DNA from: Lishizhenia tianjinensis
GTDB lineage: Bacteria; Bacteroidota; Bacteroidia; Flavobacteriales_D; Crocinitomicaceae
NCBI GenBank assembly: GCA_943330745.2
Contig: CALQIX020000025.1
Coordinates: forward strand, 1 to 50,867
Length of the DNA: 50,867 nucleotides
Direction of reading: 5' to 3'
Below the pieces are notes generated by a model. It was not told the origin of the DNA and made no database searches. It saw only the letters and a list, made by a program, of their open reading frames with translations. Positions 26,126-34,201 of this stretch are shown here, one piece after another (the first letter of the stretch is position 1; the number at the start of each line of letters is the position of its first letter). A program made the translations under genes and the position numbers.

Positions 26126-27001
26126 CTAATTAAAATAGACTACTTTAATATTGTCGATTCGAATTTCACTCGCTGATTTCCCTTCATCCAAAGTAGCAAT
26201 AAAGGATTGTAAAAAATTGGATCCATTTGGCGCATAACCTATGAGTTCTTTTCTGTCAATATATATTTTTTTCCATTTAACTGTGGATTCATCTTGGGTC
26301 TGTAATTTAATGTGGATATTGTTCACAGTCGAATTATCTGGTTTCACATAGATTAAACCCGTTGTAATCGAATTTGTGTTGTGATAATCAATTTCTAAAT
26401 AAGCTTCCTTGCCCTTCGCGATATACAATTGCTCTTGTGTTGATGCAATCCAAGATGAATCCGTGGTTGTTAAGTTTATTATGCCGTAGAAATTTCCGTT
26501 GAACGACTGAAGATTAGTATTGGTTGTAGGCGTAGTTTTTATAGCAGAAGTATTCTGATCTACAGTAATTTTCACATTTAGTGGGTCTTCAAAATCTTCA
26601 ATCCAAAATTGACTATATGAATTGTATTTCGTCGTTGGATTTAATGTAAGCGTTTGATTTTGGGTGAATGTGGCGTTAACCTCAAAAACTTCCATAAATG
26701 GATAGATTTTTTTAGTGGCAGCAATTCCGTTATTGCGAATAGCAGGATAAATTTTAATATTACAAGCACCAGATTTAAGAATTGGAATTTTGAAAGGAAC
26801 TTCAAATACACCAATTATTTGATCATCAATATATACCCACGCGTCTGAAAAATTATGGGTTAATTCACCTTCTGATCCCGAAAGACCAGTGTTTGATTGC
26901 AAAGTCCACTGAGTAACTTCTAGCCAAGCCGGATCAGGATTATTTTTCACACAACTAGTGAAAGCGAATAAAAGTAAAGATATTCCTATAATTAAGCGCA
27001 T
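26126..27001 (-). CDS. Lipoprotein of unknown function
   Basis: A 291-residue predicted lipoprotein with a short signal peptide and lipobox-like LFAFTSC (Cys17). The mature protein is beta-rich (VYIDDQIIGVFEVPFKIPIL, AYLEIDYHN, EIRIDNIKVVYFN). The N-terminal part resembles a PEGA-like domain in which a small sheet with a DDQ-type turn precedes a pipeline of beta strands; this is weak. No enzyme motif is seen. It is the first gene of a two-gene unit with the sugar transferase. On the minus strand TAATATTTG, a spaced -7-like motif, lies about 40 bp upstream. Confidence 0.72.
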   Translation of the reverse strand: MRLIIGISLLLFAFTSCVKNNPDPAWLEVTQWTLQSNTGLSGSEGELTHNFSDAWVYIDDQIIGVFEVPFKIPILKSGACNIKIYPAIRNNGIAATKKIYPFMEVFEVNATFTQNQTLTLNPTTKYNSYSQFWIEDFEDPLNVKITVDQNTSAIKTTPTTNTNLQSFNGNFYGIINLTTTDSSWIASTQEQLYIAKGKEAYLEIDYHNTNSITTGLIYVKPDNSTVNNIHIKLQTQDESTVKWKKIYIDRKELIGYAPNGSNFLQSFIATLDEGKSASEIRIDNIKVVYFN

Positions 27002-27042
27002 GTTCTATTTTTAACGTAAATTTTAGTGGTGTATTGCAAATA

Positions 27043-28020
27043 TTAATCAGTCTTTTTTAATCGGTCTAAGATTAAATAAGCAATTTCTAATGCTCGCAAC
27101 CCATCTTCTCCCGAAACGACCGGAATTGAATCTGAACGGATTGCATGATGAAATGATATTAATTCTTCTTGAATGGCATTTGAGGGAGCTAAATCGGGTT
27201 TATTGAAAAGGATTTTCTTTTTGGTTTTTCCTTTTCCAGGATCAAATACAATATCAAAATCATCAGGTTCACCCTGAATGTCTTCCATTTCAACTACCTC
27301 AAGTTCTTTTTGCAAAAAGTCAACACTAACATAGGCATCGCGTTGAAAAAAACGTGATTTACGCATGTTTTTCATGGATATTCGTGAAGCGGTTAAATTG
27401 GCAACGCAACCATTCTCAAATTCCAATCGTGCATTGGCAATATCATGAGAATCGCTAACAACCGCAACTCCCGATGCAGCAACTTTTCTGACACGAGAGC
27501 GAACGATACTCAAAATAATATCAATGTCATGAATCATTAAATCTAACACAACAGGTACATCTGTTCCTCTTGGATTGAACTGAGCCAATCGATGCGTCTC
27601 TATAAACATTGGGTTTTTTAAATAGGACTTGGCGGCAATAAATGATGGATTGAAGCGCTCAACATGTCCCACTTGAATTTTTGTTCCACCTTCATTTGCT
27701 AAAGCGACTAACTTGACACCTTCTTCAATGGTTTCAGTAATAGGTTTTTCAATAAACACATGTTTTCCACGTTTTATTGCGATTTGCGCAATCTCAAAAT
27801 GATGCAATGTCGGAGTAACCACATCAATACAATCCACAGACTGAATTAGTTCTTCCGGATTATGGAACCGTGTTACACCAAATTTTTCAATCACAAATGC
27901 TGCATTGTGATCATCTGGATCAAAAAATCCAACAAGATTATATAAAGAATCCAGCTCAAGGAGCAATTGAATATGAATCTTTCCTAAATGGCCAGCTCCG
28001 AAAACGCCTATTTTCAACAT
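27043..28020 (-). CDS. Gfo/Idh/MocA family NAD(P)-dependent oxidoreductase
   Basis: A 325-residue dehydrogenase. The Rossmann motif is at the very start (LKIGVFGAGHLGKIHIQLL), and the family EKP catalytic Lys lies in KHVFIEKPITETIEEG. The domain II segment GTDVPVVLDLMIHDIDIIL carries the conserved DxxxHD-type catalytic residues. Members act on sugars, inositols or UDP-sugars; the substrate is not evident, though the nearby sugar transferase hints at glycan precursors. The open frame continues to 28071, but a -7 motif at 28036-28043 lies inside that extension, so the ATG at 28020 is chosen. Confidence 0.88.
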   Translation of the reverse strand: MLKIGVFGAGHLGKIHIQLLLELDSLYNLVGFFDPDDHNAAFVIEKFGVTRFHNPEELIQSVDCIDVVTPTLHHFEIAQIAIKRGKHVFIEKPITETIEEGVKLVALANEGGTKIQVGHVERFNPSFIAAKSYLKNPMFIETHRLAQFNPRGTDVPVVLDLMIHDIDIILSIVRSRVRKVAASGVAVVSDSHDIANARLEFENGCVANLTASRISMKNMRKSRFFQRDAYVSVDFLQKELEVVEMEDIQGEPDDFDIVFDPGKGKTKKKILFNKPDLAPSNAIQEELISFHHAIRSDSIPVVSGEDGLRALEIAYLILDRLKKTD

Positions 28021-28035
28021 GAAAACTGATTTTGA

Positions 28036-28043
28036 CAAAAGTA
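28036..28043 (-). promoter_or_regulatory. -7 motif for the Gfo/Idh/MocA gene
   Basis: TACTTTTG on the minus strand matches TAnnTTTG, 15 nt before the ATG at 28020. It decides the start choice. Confidence 0.5.
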
Positions 28044-28116
28044 TAAAAATAGATTGGATTTGGTCGTTCATTCAAAACGAACTATAATAATGTTAATTAC
28101 TTCATACTAATTTTGA

Positions 28117-28145
28117 TTGGTGTATCTTTGAAATAATTACTTTTG
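28117..28145 (+). promoter_or_regulatory. Promoter of fabI
   Basis: TTG (28117-28119), an 18-bp spacer and TACTTTTG (28138-28145) fit the Bacteroidota promoter; the leader is 15 nt. A second -7 motif, TATCTTTG, lies at 28123-28130 and could be an alternative promoter. Confidence 0.55.
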
Positions 28146-28160
28146 TTTAAAATATCGAAC

Positions 28161-28976
28161 ATGGCAAACAATTTATTAAAAGGCAAGCGCGGAATTATAT
28201 TTGGAGCCTTAAATGACCAATCAATTGCATGGAAAGTGGCTGAAAGAGCCCACGAAGAAGGGGCTGTATTTGTTCTAACAAATGCACCAATTGCAATGCG
28301 CATGGGGGAAATCAATGGACTAGCGGAGAAAACAAATAGTCAAATTATTCCAGCTGACGCAACGAGTCTTGAAGATCTTGAAAATTTAGTTGTGAAAGCA
28401 ATGGAGATTTTAGGTGGAAAAATAGATTTTGTGCTTCATTCCATCGGAATGTCTCCCAATGTTCGCAAAGGAAAACACTACACAGAAAGCAACTATCAGT
28501 ATTACAACCAAACAATGGATGTTTCCGCTATTTCACTGCATAAGACGTTATCCACCTTGTATAAACATGATGCTTTGAATGAATGGGGATCTGTAGTAGC
28601 TTTAACATATATTGCAGCTCAACGAATTTTTCCTGATTATAATGATATGGCAGATGCTAAATCTTTATTAGAATCGATTACTCGTTCTTTTGGCTATCAT
28701 TATGGTATTAAAAACAAAGTAAGGGTAAATACAATCTCCCAATCACCTACGGTAACAACAGCAGGTCAAGGAATTAAAGGATTTACAGAGTTTATTAATT
28801 TCTCTGAACAGATGTCTCCATTGGGTAATGCCTCAGCAGTGGCTTGCGCAGATTATTGTGTCACAATGTTTTCTGACCTTACAAGGTATGTAACCATGCA
28901 AAATCTTTTCCATGATGGTGGATTCTCAAATACAGGGGTAACCCAACAAGTTATAGAGAAATTTGGTACTGAATAA
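28161..28976 (+). CDS. fabI: Enoyl-ACP reductase (NADH), FabI
   Basis: A 271-residue short-chain-dehydrogenase-type enoyl-ACP reductase that completes each round of type II fatty acid elongation. Family marks: KGKRGIIFGALNDQSIAWKV (nucleotide binding), HSIGMSPNVRKG, and the catalytic Tyr/Lys segment LTYIAAQRIFPDYNDMADAK. After it, E. coli FabI has SAGPIRT-type sequence where this one reads SQSPTVTTAGQGI. The reading frame opens six codons upstream, but ATG 28161 is right for the family and follows the promoter. FabI is the target of triclosan-type inhibitors, and the changed loop lies near the substrate-binding segment. Confidence 0.94.
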   Translation: MANNLLKGKRGIIFGALNDQSIAWKVAERAHEEGAVFVLTNAPIAMRMGEINGLAEKTNSQIIPADATSLEDLENLVVKAMEILGGKIDFVLHSIGMSPNVRKGKHYTESNYQYYNQTMDVSAISLHKTLSTLYKHDALNEWGSVVALTYIAAQRIFPDYNDMADAKSLLESITRSFGYHYGIKNKVRVNTISQSPTVTTAGQGIKGFTEFINFSEQMSPLGNASAVACADYCVTMFSDLTRYVTMQNLFHDGGFSNTGVTQQVIEKFGTE

Positions 28977-29018
28977 AAAATAGTCGCTGAATTTGTTTCC
29001 GATTACTTGCGGAATCAT

Positions 29019-29026
29019 TATTTTTG
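29019..29026 (+). promoter_or_regulatory. -7 motif for sucD
   Basis: TATTTTTG matches TAnnTTTG and lies 24 nt before the sucD ATG. Confidence 0.45.
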
Positions 29027-29050
29027 AACACAATTAATTAATTTATAAAA

Positions 29051-29929
29051 ATGTCGATTTTAGTAAACAAAGATTCTAAGGTAATTGTACAAGGTTACAC
29101 AGGTAGTGAAGGAACATTTCACGCAAGTCAAATGATTGAGTACGGAACCAATGTTGTTGGTGGTGTAACACCTGGAAAAGGTGGCTCTCTTCATTTAGAA
29201 AGACCGGTTTTTAATACTGTTTCTGAAGCAGTTGAAAATACAGGAGCCAATGTTTCTATCATTTTCGTTCCGCCAGCTTTTGCTGCAGATGCAATTATGG
29301 AAGCTGCCAATGCGGGAATAAAAGTAATTATTTGTATCACGGAAGGAATTCCTGTGAAAGATATGATAGCGGCAAAAGAATATATTAATTCGTATGATTG
29401 TCGATTAATCGGACCAAATTGCCCAGGTATTATTACAGCAGGTGAAGCTAAAGTTGGAATAATGCCAGGATTTGTTTTCAAAAAAGGAAAAATTGGAATT
29501 GTATCTAAATCAGGTACATTAACATACGAAGCAGCAGATCAAGTTGCAAAAGCAGGATTGGGAATTACAACAGCTATTGGAATTGGAGGCGATCCAATCA
29601 TTGGAACTACAACCAAAGAAGCTGTTGAATTATTAATGAATGACCCTGAAACGGAAGGGATTATTATGATTGGTGAAATTGGAGGTAACTTAGAAGCGAT
29701 TGCCGCTCAATGGGTTAAGGAAAATGGAACTAAGCCAGTAGTTGGTTTTATAGCGGGAGAAACCGCACCCAAAGGACGAACTATGGGTCACGCAGGTGCA
29801 ATTGTTGGTGGTGAGGACGATACAGCTGAAGCAAAAAAACGAATCATGAGAGCGTGTGGAATTCATGTTGTTGATTCTCCTGCTCAAATTGGAGCCAAAA
29901 TGGCTGAAGTTTTAGGGGTAATGGCTTGA
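29051..29929 (+). CDS. sucD: Succinyl-CoA synthetase subunit alpha (SucD)
   Basis: A 292-residue alpha subunit of succinyl-CoA synthetase, which makes ATP or GTP in the TCA cycle. Marks: [18 protein letters not shown] near the N-terminus (CoA site), [30 protein letters not shown], and the phosphorylated His247 in [12 protein letters not shown]. The beta subunit gene sucC is not adjacent, so the two subunits are encoded apart, as is common in Bacteroidota. It has its own -7 motif, and 74 bp separates it from fabI. Confidence 0.96.
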   Translation: MSILVNKDSKVIVQGYTGSEGTFHASQMIEYGTNVVGGVTPGKGGSLHLERPVFNTVSEAVENTGANVSIIFVPPAFAADAIMEAANAGIKVIICITEGIPVKDMIAAKEYINSYDCRLIGPNCPGIITAGEAKVGIMPGFVFKKGKIGIVSKSGTLTYEAADQVAKAGLGITTAIGIGGDPIIGTTTKEAVELLMNDPETEGIIMIGEIGGNLEAIAAQWVKENGTKPVVGFIAGETAPKGRTMGHAGAIVGGEDDTAEAKKRIMRACGIHVVDSPAQIGAKMAEVLGVMA

Positions 29930-30017
29930 TTAATCATCACTAATTGAAAAAAACCTCTTTTTTTATGAAACTTTTTAAAGAAAGTTCAATAATTTTTTGG
30001 AATTTACTTTTTTGTAG

Positions 30018-30068
30018 TATATTCGCTAATAAATCATATCATTTTCATTTTAAGAGTATTAGTAATTC
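30018..30068 (+). promoter_or_regulatory. Possible promoter and leader of the RRM gene
   Basis: TTG (29997-29999), 18 bp and TATATTCG (30018-30025) approximate the Bacteroidota promoter with one mismatch, leaving a 45-nt AT-rich leader. Confidence 0.3.
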
Positions 30069-30071
30069 ATG

Positions 30072-30653
30072 ATGAACATTTTCGTTGCTAAACTAGATTT
30101 TGGCGTATCAAGCGATCAGCTCAAACAAGAATTCGAGCGATTCGGAAAAGTTAACAAGGCTACTGTTGCATTAGATCGTGAAACAGGAAAATCAAGGGGA
30201 TTTGCGTTTGTTGAAATGGCTTCTCGTGAGGAAGGAGAAGCTGCTGTTAATGGATTGGATGGGAAATCGTTCAATGGTCGACCATGTGCTGTGAAAGAAG
30301 CAGATCCACGCCCAGATAATAGAACACCTAGAGAACCTTCAACTCGTACGTTTAATCCAGGACCAAGAAGAGACGAGGGTGTTGCTAAGGCTCCAAATGT
30401 TTCTTCTGTTGATCCAGTGGTTGAATTTCCACTTAGTTCAGAGGTTAGAAAAAAAAGCACAAAAGAAAAAGATAAAAAAGGAAAATCAGATTGGGATACT
30501 GATGGAGGTCCGAAGAAAGTTAAACCAATATCGTTTAAATCGAAACCAAAATTTAACGATTTTGATGATGATGAAGATGATGATTTGAATTTACTTAAAT
30601 TAAGGCGTGAGCTGGAAAAAGAAGATTTGGAGGACGACGAAGAAGATTTTTAA
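30072..30653 (+). CDS. RNA-recognition-motif (RRM) protein with an acidic tail
   Basis: A 193-residue protein with a single N-terminal RRM (about 1-78): RNP2 is IFVAKL and RNP1 is KSRGFAFVEM, both with the aromatic residues that stack on RNA bases. The rest is low-complexity: a Pro/Arg stretch (PDNRTPREPSTRTFNPGPRR), a Lys-rich stretch, and an acidic tail (NDFDDDEDDDLNLLKLRREL then EKEDLEDDEEDF). Bacterial RRM proteins of this kind bind RNA in Bacteroidota and cyanobacteria; targets are unknown here. Two ATGs adjoin (30069, 30072); the second gives the family start MNIFV. It ends in a strong terminator. Confidence 0.88.
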   Translation: MNIFVAKLDFGVSSDQLKQEFERFGKVNKATVALDRETGKSRGFAFVEMASREEGEAAVNGLDGKSFNGRPCAVKEADPRPDNRTPREPSTRTFNPGPRRDEGVAKAPNVSSVDPVVEFPLSSEVRKKSTKEKDKKGKSDWDTDGGPKKVKPISFKSKPKFNDFDDDEDDDLNLLKLRRELEKEDLEDDEEDF

Positions 30654-30660
30654 ATAATAA

Positions 30661-30690
30661 AAAAAGCAACTCAAACGAGTTGCTTTTTTT
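30661..30690 (+). terminator. Intrinsic terminator of the RRM gene
   Basis: GCAACTC (30666-30672), loop AAAC, GAGTTGC (30677-30683), flanked by five A and seven T. It is a textbook intrinsic terminator 12 nt after the stop and could also work on the other strand. Confidence 0.9.
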
Positions 30691-30736
30691 ATTTTAATTT
30701 AACGTAAAAAAAACATAATCTTGGTTTTGTTGTTGT

Positions 30737-30744
30737 TATCTTTG
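30737..30744 (+). promoter_or_regulatory. -7 motif for the TonB receptor-DUF4249 unit
   Basis: TATCTTTG matches TAnnTTTG and ends 19 nt before the receptor ATG at 30764. Confidence 0.5.
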
Positions 30745-30763
30745 CATCCTCTATATAAAAAAA

Positions 30764-33160
30764 ATGCTAAATCGATTCTTTCTATTAATTTTCTTAGGTT
30801 TAAACTTTCAATTTTTTTCTCAAAAAGCGACAATCAGTGGGTATTTAACTGATGCATCCAATGGAGAAGCATTAATTGGCGCCAAAGCGTTAATTCCTTT
30901 GACAAAGCAAGGTGCAGTTACCAATACATATGGTTTTTATTCCTTGACTCTTCCCGTTGGGAAATACGTTATTGAGTATCGCTATACTTCCTTTTTAACG
31001 ATTACTAAAGAAATTGATTTGACAAAAGATGTTTCATTGAATGTAGAATTGGGCTCTTCCGTAAATGAATTGAATGAAGTTGAAATCAATGCCAAAAAAG
31101 GTGAGAATGTGAACTCTGCCAAATTGGGACAAGTAGAACTTCAAATGGAACAAATTAAAACACTTCCTGCTTTCATGGGAGAGGTTGATGTTATCAAAGC
31201 GATTCAATTGCTTCCTGGAGTTTCTTCCGTTTCTGAGGGTGGGCAAGGATTTTACGTGCGCGGTGGTGGGCCAGATCAAAACCTAGTGTTAGTGGATGAG
31301 GCTGTTGTGTATAATGCAGCTCATTTATTTGGTTTTTTCTCTGTTTTCAATGCCGACGCGGTTAAAGGAGTGAATTTGATAAAAGGTGGTATGCCGGCAA
31401 ACTATGGAGGAAGAATGTCCTCCGTTCTTGAGGTTAATATGAACGAAGGGAATAACAAAGAATTCAAAGTGAAGGGTGGGATTGGTGCAATATCATCTAG
31501 AATTACCGTTGAAGGACCACTAAAAAAAGATAAAGGTTCATTTATCGTTTCCGGAAGGCGCACCTACATTGATGTCATTATGAAAGCGGCGATTCCTGAC
31601 ACATCACCATTTGCGGGAACAAGTTATTTCTTTTATGATTTTAACCTAAAATTGAATTATAAAATCACAAAAAAAGACCGCGTATTTTTAAGTGGTTATT
31701 ATGGTAAGGATGTTTTTTCATTTGGGGATACTAAATCTAATTTTAATGTGAAAATGCCATGGGGAAATGGTATAGCGGCTTTTCGTTGGAACCATTTGTT
31801 CAATCCTAAACTATTTATGAATGTAACTGGAACTTTCACGGATTACATGTTTAAATTTGGTTCTAATCAAGATCAATTTAGATTTTCCCTAACATCAGGT
31901 GTACGTGATGTTGGTGCTAAGGTTGATTTTTCATATTACCCAAATACAAAGCATAAATTAAAATGGGGGGCTGATTATATTTTTCACACATTCACACCAA
32001 CCAGTGTTTCAGCAGAATCTGATAGCATTGTATTTGATACGGGACTTGCCCAAAAATTATATTCTCATGAATCTGCAGTATATCTGACCGATGAATTTGA
32101 TTTGAATGATGCCTGGAAATTCAATGTTGGTTTGAGGTATAGTATGTATCAACAGGTAGGGCCTTTTACAAGATATATAAAGGGAGATGTAGGAACCCCA
32201 GATACCTCCATACAATATGGCAAAGGTGATTTAATAAAATTTTATGGTGGTTTTGAGCCACGATTCTCTTTTCGGTGGATGTTGCCAGATAAAAGCTCAA
32301 TCAAAGGGGGTTACTCATTCAATTATCAATATGTACATTTAACTTCACTAAGTGCGGTTTCATTGCCAACAGATATCTGGTACCCAACAACAGACAAGGC
32401 AAAACCGCAAAGTGGTTGGCAAACATCATTGGGTTATTTTAAAAACTTTGATGATGACAAATGGGAAACATCAATTGAAGCATATTACAAAGGGATGAAT
32501 AACCTAATTGAATACAAGGAAGGCGCTCTTCCAGGCGACAATGTAAATGATAACACAGATAACTTGTTAGTTTTTGGAAAAGGGTGGTCCTATGGTGTTG
32601 AATTCTTTGTCAAAAGAACTTTTGGTAAACTGACTGGTTGGGTAGGATATACATGGTCAAAAACAGAACGGAAATTTGCTGATTTAAATGAAGGAAATCC
32701 ATATCCCGCAAAATACGACCGTAGACATGATCTCAGTATTGTTGCAACTTATAAACTAAATGAACGATGGACATTTGGAGCCGCATTTATTTATGCCACT
32801 GGAAATACGTTAACTCTTCCAACTTCTTGGTATGTTCAAGAACAAAATTTATTATTTAATTATGGTGCGAGAAACTCAACACGTATGGCTCCTTATCATC
32901 GATTGGATATTTCAGCAACATGGTATGATAAAGCAACTAAAACAAAGACAGATGCAGTTACTGGAGCAAAAATTGAAGTAAAAAAACGATTCAGACACAA
33001 TTGGTCATTTTCGGTGTACAATGTTTATAACCGTGCTAATCCTTTCTTTTTGTTTGTAGATAATAACGGTGATTTCTTATCCGGAGATTTCAAATTGACT
33101 GTGAAGCAAGTAACTTTGTTTCCGGTTATTCCTAGTGTTACATGGAATTTTGCTTTTTAA
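30764..33160 (+). CDS. TonB-dependent receptor (DUF4249-associated)
   Basis: A 798-residue outer-membrane receptor. A signal peptide (to about residue 19, FFSQ) is followed by a CarboxypepD_reg domain (ATISGYLTDASNGEALIGAK) and a plug with AFMGEVDVIKAIQLLPGVSS and GFYVRGGGPDQNLVLVDEAV. A beta-barrel fills the remainder and ends with an aromatic residue (TWNFAF), as outer-membrane barrels do. It is paired with a DUF4249 lipoprotein 10 bp downstream, an arrangement repeated in many Bacteroidota genomes and probably analogous to SusC/SusD. The ligand cannot be read from the sequence. Confidence 0.9.
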   Translation: MLNRFFLLIFLGLNFQFFSQKATISGYLTDASNGEALIGAKALIPLTKQGAVTNTYGFYSLTLPVGKYVIEYRYTSFLTITKEIDLTKDVSLNVELGSSVNELNEVEINAKKGENVNSAKLGQVELQMEQIKTLPAFMGEVDVIKAIQLLPGVSSVSEGGQGFYVRGGGPDQNLVLVDEAVVYNAAHLFGFFSVFNADAVKGVNLIKGGMPANYGGRMSSVLEVNMNEGNNKEFKVKGGIGAISSRITVEGPLKKDKGSFIVSGRRTYIDVIMKAAIPDTSPFAGTSYFFYDFNLKLNYKITKKDRVFLSGYYGKDVFSFGDTKSNFNVKMPWGNGIAAFRWNHLFNPKLFMNVTGTFTDYMFKFGSNQDQFRFSLTSGVRDVGAKVDFSYYPNTKHKLKWGADYIFHTFTPTSVSAESDSIVFDTGLAQKLYSHESAVYLTDEFDLNDAWKFNVGLRYSMYQQVGPFTRYIKGDVGTPDTSIQYGKGDLIKFYGGFEPRFSFRWMLPDKSSIKGGYSFNYQYVHLTSLSAVSLPTDIWYPTTDKAKPQSGWQTSLGYFKNFDDDKWETSIEAYYKGMNNLIEYKEGALPGDNVNDNTDNLLVFGKGWSYGVEFFVKRTFGKLTGWVGYTWSKTERKFADLNEGNPYPAKYDRRHDLSIVATYKLNERWTFGAAFIYATGNTLTLPTSWYVQEQNLLFNYGARNSTRMAPYHRLDISATWYDKATKTKTDAVTGAKIEVKKRFRHNWSFSVYNVYNRANPFFLFVDNNGDFLSGDFKLTVKQVTLFPVIPSVTWNFAF

Positions 33161-33170
33161 TTTAGTTACT

Positions 33171-34097
33171 ATGAAATTAATCTTAATTACCACCTTTTTT
33201 TCTCTTTTTACCCTTTTAATTTCTTGTACAAAAGAGGTGAAAATTGATATACCCGGATATAAAAAACAATTAGTTGTTGACGGAAATATTGAAACTGGAT
33301 CACCTGCAATTGTCTTACTATCTTCATCAAATGATATTTATTCACCTACTAATCTGGACGCTTATCTCAATGGTTTTATTTCTGGAGCAACGGTTATCGT
33401 TTCTGATGGTACGATTACAGATACTCTTTTAGAGATTTGTTCGGATAATTTGCCTGCCGGAACGGAAGAAATTGCCTCAGCTTTTTTTGGTATTCCAGTG
33501 GATCAGTTAGTTAATTTGCATTTGTGTGCGTATATCACTGATCAAATAGTGGGTGAAGAGGGGAAAACATATTCATTAAAAGTAATTCATGAAGGAAAGG
33601 AATATACTGCTCAAACAACTATTTTACCACCAACTAATTTGGATGATTCTTTCTGGAAACCTGAACCTGGTTTGTCGGAATATGGTTTTGCATGGTTAAA
33701 ATTAACAGATGCTCCTCAATCAGGTGATTCCTATAAATGGGAAGTAAAGCGAATTTCTGATTTTGGATTTTCTAAACCATTTGGTCCCTTTTTTAACGAT
33801 CGATTTTTTAATGGATTAACTTTTGAATTTGCTTATGAAAATCCAATGAGTTATAATGATCCTTCTGTTCCAGATCAATTTAAGGGATATTATCATCAAG
33901 GGGATACAATTGTCATGAAACTATCTAAATTGGGACAGTCGGAATTTCAGTTTTTTGAAAAGAAATATAATCAAATATATTCATCAGGAAATCCTTTTGC
34001 AACACCTGTAAATGTACCCTCCAATATAAGTGGTGGTGCATTAGGAATTTGGGCTGGATTTTCTCCAAGTTATGATACATTGATTTGTATCCAATAA
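33171..34097 (+). CDS. DUF4249 family lipoprotein
   Basis: A 308-residue lipoprotein. The signal peptide ends in LLISC (Cys18), and the mature start KEVKIDIPGYKKQLVVDGNI is typical of DUF4249. Segments such as GKTYSLKVIHEGKEYTAQTT and the following beta-rich part fit an Ig-like or SusE-like surface protein. The frame is open to 33135, inside the receptor gene, but ATG 33171 gives a proper lipoprotein signal. Its place directly after a TonB receptor suggests it is the receptor's surface partner. Confidence 0.85.
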   Translation: MKLILITTFFSLFTLLISCTKEVKIDIPGYKKQLVVDGNIETGSPAIVLLSSSNDIYSPTNLDAYLNGFISGATVIVSDGTITDTLLEICSDNLPAGTEEIASAFFGIPVDQLVNLHLCAYITDQIVGEEGKTYSLKVIHEGKEYTAQTTILPPTNLDDSFWKPEPGLSEYGFAWLKLTDAPQSGDSYKWEVKRISDFGFSKPFGPFFNDRFFNGLTFEFAYENPMSYNDPSVPDQFKGYYHQGDTIVMKLSKLGQSEFQFFEKKYNQIYSSGNPFATPVNVPSNISGGALGIWAGFSPSYDTLICIQ

Positions 34098-34201
34098 TCA
34101 CATCGTTATTTTTAAAATTTAACGTATTGCGACACTCATTGAAATGATTTATCAACGTTTCTAATCGGATTGCTGTAAATTATTCTTGAAGAAATATTTG
34201 G
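34098..34201. other. Convergent intergenic region, no element seen
   Basis: The 104 bp between two convergent genes hold no clear hairpin with a U-tract and no ORF. Confidence 0.4.

Noticed and set aside
28021..28071. 17-residue N-terminal extension of the Gfo/Idh/MocA protein
   Set aside because: The -7 motif falls inside it, and the Rossmann fold begins at the later Met.
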